DNA from: CAIWMF01 sp964402065
GTDB taxonomy: Bacteria > Verrucomicrobiota > Verrucomicrobiia > Chthoniobacterales > UBA6821
Direction of reading: 5' to 3'
DNA length: 64,000 bases
Assembly: GCA_964402065.1 (NCBI GenBank)
Contig: CAYOAN010000001.1
Coordinates: forward strand, 186,001-250,000
Made by a program: the position numbers and the translations under genes. How positions within the stretch are numbered: the stretch's first letter is position 1; each line of letters opens with the position of its first letter. Positions 61,784-64,000 of the stretch are shown here, one piece after another. The notes beneath the pieces were generated by a model. That model was not told the DNA's origin. It worked only from the letters and a program-made list of their open reading frames with translations, and made no database searches.

Positions 61784-63592
61784 ATGAAGCTTTCTGATTA
61801 TGTGATTGATGTTTTAATTCAGCAGGGAATAAAACATGTTTTCTTTTTACCCGGTGGCGCTGCTATGCACCTTAATGACTCGCTTGGAAAAAGGCGCGAA
61901 GAAATAGCTTTTATTCCAATGCTGCACGAACAAGCTGTTTCTATTGCCACGGAAGCCTATGCTAAGTCATCTCAACAAATAGGCGCTGCAATGGTAACGA
62001 GTGGACCTGCTGCAACAAATACGCTGACTGGAGTTGTTGGAGCTTGGCTTGATTCAACAGCAACAATTTTTTTATCAGGTCAGGTAAAACGTGCAGATCT
62101 TAAAAAAACACCCAAGCTGCGACAACTAGGATCTCAAGAAGTTGATATTACTACTATTGTTAGCTCAGTGACGAAATATGCAGTGACCATTACAGATCCT
62201 CAACGGATACGTTACCATTTGGAAAAAGCTTTTTACCTAGGTCGTGAGGGAAGGCCAGGGCCCGTGTGGCTTGATTTTCCCTTGGACGTACAAGCCTCTG
62301 AAATTGCTCCCGAAGCATTAGAAAGCTTTGTTCCTGAAGACTCACAAAAAGCGGATGGATCTATTCTGCAACAAAAAGCAGAAGAGCTTTTAGCCATGCT
62401 TCAAGCCGCAGAACGGCCTGTGATTGTCGCAGGAAATGGCATTCGCATTGCTAATGCTATTCCAGAATTCCATGAATTTATTGAAAAGATGGGAGCGCCT
62501 GTATTAACAACATGGCCAGCTATGGACTTGCTTCCACATGATCACCCTCTTTTTGCTGGTCGACCTGGTGTGATTGCTTCTAGAGGAGCAAATTTCACAC
62601 TTCAAAATTCTGACCTCATGATTGTTGTTGGGTCTCGATTAGATATGTTTTTTACAGGTTATGCCCATGAAAACATGGCTCGAGGAGCAAAAAAAGTGAT
62701 GGTTGATATTGATGAGGAAGAGATCAAAAAAATGCAGACAAAGATAGATCTTCCCATTGTTGCTGATGTGCGACTTTTTTTAGAAGTACTTTTAAAACAA
62801 ATGGAAAAAGCTCCTTCTAGCGCCTTCGGTAATTTTGATGCTTGGGTGGCCAAGACCCGAGAGTGGAAAAAAAAGTATCCATTAGTACAGCCTCAACATC
62901 GACAAATCAAAGATAGAGTCAGCCTCTATTGTTTTTCAGAAGTCCTTTCTCAATGTCTACCAGAAGGAGCGCTCGTTGCTCCGGGAAGTTCTGGTGTTGC
63001 TATTGAATTATTTTTGCTCAACTTTTCTATTAAAAAAAACCAACGTGTTTTTCACAACAGAGGGCTTGGTTCGATGGGGTTTGCACTACCTTCTGCTATT
63101 GGGGCATGTTTAGCTGCTGGTACCAAAGAAACAATTTGCATTGATGGTGACGGTGGTTTTCAAATGAATGTCCAAGAATTGGCATTGGTGGCCCAATGGC
63201 AGTTACCCATTAAAATTTTTATATTGAATAATGATGGATATGCCTCGATTAGAAGTTCTCAAAAAAACTACTTTCAGCAGCTTGTAGGAGCTGATGCTAG
63301 TAGCGGATTAGCTTTACCAAATTTACAAAAAGTAGCAAAAGCATACGAGATTCCAACAGCCTGCATTAAGAATCAAAAAAATTTGAAGCGAAAGATTCAG
63401 AGTGTTCTGGCAAGACCAGGACCTGTTATTTGTGAAGTAATGGTTGTTGCTGATGAGCAACGAGAGCCTCGGATCTCTTCCGTGCAGCGACCAGATGGGA
63501 GCATGGTTTCTAAACCGCTGGAGGATTTGTGGCCCTTTTTAGAAAGAGAAGAATTTTTATCGAATATGATAATACCAGCTTTAGAGGAGTGA
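61784..63592 (+). CDS. YerE/acetolactate synthase-like ThDP-dependent enzyme
   Basis: From ATG 61784 the 602-residue protein has the three-domain decarboxylase fold: the PYR domain with catalytic Glu49 in MLHEQAVSIATEAY, a middle domain with GRPGPVWLDFP, and the PP domain with IDGDGGFQMNVQELALVAQWQLPIKIFILNNDGY (thiamine-diphosphate GDG-x26-NN motif). Among known enzymes, YerE from Yersinia adds a two-carbon unit from pyruvate to CDP-3,6-dideoxy-4-ketohexose, and rfbFGH upstream would make that substrate. Acetolactate synthase is the alternative, but a copy within a sugar cluster and apart from ilvN argues against it. Confidence 0.82.
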   Translation: MKLSDYVIDVLIQQGIKHVFFLPGGAAMHLNDSLGKRREEIAFIPMLHEQAVSIATEAYAKSSQQIGAAMVTSGPAATNTLTGVVGAWLDSTATIFLSGQVKRADLKKTPKLRQLGSQEVDITTIVSSVTKYAVTITDPQRIRYHLEKAFYLGREGRPGPVWLDFPLDVQASEIAPEALESFVPEDSQKADGSILQQKAEELLAMLQAAERPVIVAGNGIRIANAIPEFHEFIEKMGAPVLTTWPAMDLLPHDHPLFAGRPGVIASRGANFTLQNSDLMIVVGSRLDMFFTGYAHENMARGAKKVMVDIDEEEIKKMQTKIDLPIVADVRLFLEVLLKQMEKAPSSAFGNFDAWVAKTREWKKKYPLVQPQHRQIKDRVSLYCFSEVLSQCLPEGALVAPGSSGVAIELFLLNFSIKKNQRVFHNRGLGSMGFALPSAIGACLAAGTKETICIDGDGGFQMNVQELALVAQWQLPIKIFILNNDGYASIRSSQKNYFQQLVGADASSGLALPNLQKVAKAYEIPTACIKNQKNLKRKIQSVLARPGPVICEVMVVADEQREPRISSVQRPDGSMVSKPLEDLWPFLEREEFLSNMIIPALEE

Positions 63593-63594
63593 AC

Positions 63595-64000
63595 ATGCTG
63601 CTTGGAATCATGCAAGGGAGATTGCTTCCTCCTATCAATAACCGAATTCAATGCTTCCCAAAAGATAGATGGAATGAAGAATTTTCTTTAGCATCTTCGT
63701 TGGGAATCCAAATGATTGAATGGATTTATGAAGACTATGGGTCTAATGAAAATCCTTTATCGAGTGACACAGGTATCAGCTCTATAGAAAAGCTTGCTGC
63801 TGAGCAAGGGGTACAAGTTCTTTCTCTATGCGCAGACTATTTTATGGATTATCCTTTTTTGAGATGTAGCAGGAGCGAGCAACAAGAACGTATTAGCAAA
63901 TTAAAATGGCTCCTCGATCGAGGACGAAAAGCTCATATTCGATCCATAGTGCTTCCATTTGTAGACGCTGCAAATATTAGAAATGTAGAGGAAATGAAAG
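63595..64000 (+). CDS. Xylose isomerase-like TIM-barrel protein (3' end beyond window)
   Basis: I read this frame by hand: 135 codons from ATG 63595 to the window edge, with no stop. GAGGAG 5 nt before the ATG is a good ribosome site. The start LLGIMQGRLLPP and the segment QMIEWIYEDYG followed by VQVLSLCADYFMDYPF match the N-terminal strands of the sugar phosphate isomerase/epimerase (AP endonuclease 2-like) superfamily. It starts 2 nt after the ThDP enzyme stop and so belongs to the same operon. The metal-site residues are mostly beyond the edge. Confidence 0.75.
   Translation, partial: MLLGIMQGRLLPPINNRIQCFPKDRWNEEFSLASSLGIQMIEWIYEDYGSNENPLSSDTGISSIEKLAAEQGVQVLSLCADYFMDYPFLRCSRSEQQERISKLKWLLDRGRKAHIRSIVLPFVDAANIRNVEEMK

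Noticed and set aside
1..64000. tRNA, rRNA, 4.5S RNA or riboswitch genes
   Set aside because: None could be recognised by eye in the gaps, including the thiG leader, where a TPP riboswitch was looked for and not found.

Overview
The window looks like a chromosomal segment of a Gram-negative bacterium, most likely from the PVC superphylum and best fitting Verrucomicrobiota. The evidence is a DUF5069 protein, a PIG-L deacetylase, a sialate O-acetylesterase-type esterase, a DUF1345 membrane protein, lspA and SurA-type envelope genes, and an O-antigen-type sugar cluster. No rRNA or tRNA gene was seen, so the placement is an inference. Moderately AT-rich coding DNA and several unknown exported proteins would suit a host-associated lifestyle, but this is not proven.

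Layout. 1-7.5 kb: two divergent unknown exported or membrane proteins (the left one runs off the window), the minus-strand set PIG-L/rmuC/fabD, and a glycine-zipper membrane protein. 7.5-30 kb: mostly housekeeping genes on the plus strand (thiG, mutS, guaA, coaD, the yceD-rpmF-plsX-fabH lipid/ribosome operon, purA, prmA, uppS, a class IV aminotransferase, mfd, a SurA-like isomerase, a class V aminotransferase). A 1254-residue secreted protein with a kinase-like domain interrupts this run at 11.3-15.1 kb. 30-49 kb: ileS, lspA, DUF5069, a minus-strand group (GT2, cyclase, low-complexity protein, DUF1345), a SulP-STAS-carbonic anhydrase fusion, a GT39-type transferase, an HI0933 flavoprotein, a DEAD-box helicase, an Rpn-type nuclease, an esterase, ffh and rpsP. 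49-64 kb: a HAD phosphatase, an ABC exporter, and then a surface-glycan cluster. That cluster holds rfbF-rfbG-rfbH (CDP-3,6-dideoxy-4-ketohexose), an epimerase, a multi-pass membrane protein, an FAD oxidoreductase, a NeuB-like synthase, a KdsC-like phosphatase, an SDR, a YerE-like ThDP enzyme and a truncated TIM-barrel isomerase.

The most unusual sequence-level signal is a degenerate 7-bp repeat (consensus CTGTAAC). It lies in short 2-5 unit runs just upstream of at least twelve start codons, always in the same orientation relative to the gene. A second signal is a dispersed element of about 100 bp in intergenic gaps. Most genes lack a recognisable Shine-Dalgarno sequence and start after pyrimidine-rich stretches. 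Among proteins, the kinase-like secreted protein and the gene at the left edge share an N-terminal module (signal peptide, then SSPLM-x5-FGKK). The glycan cluster combines the CDP-dideoxysugar pathway with a YerE-like enzyme, which points to a branched-chain dideoxysugar.
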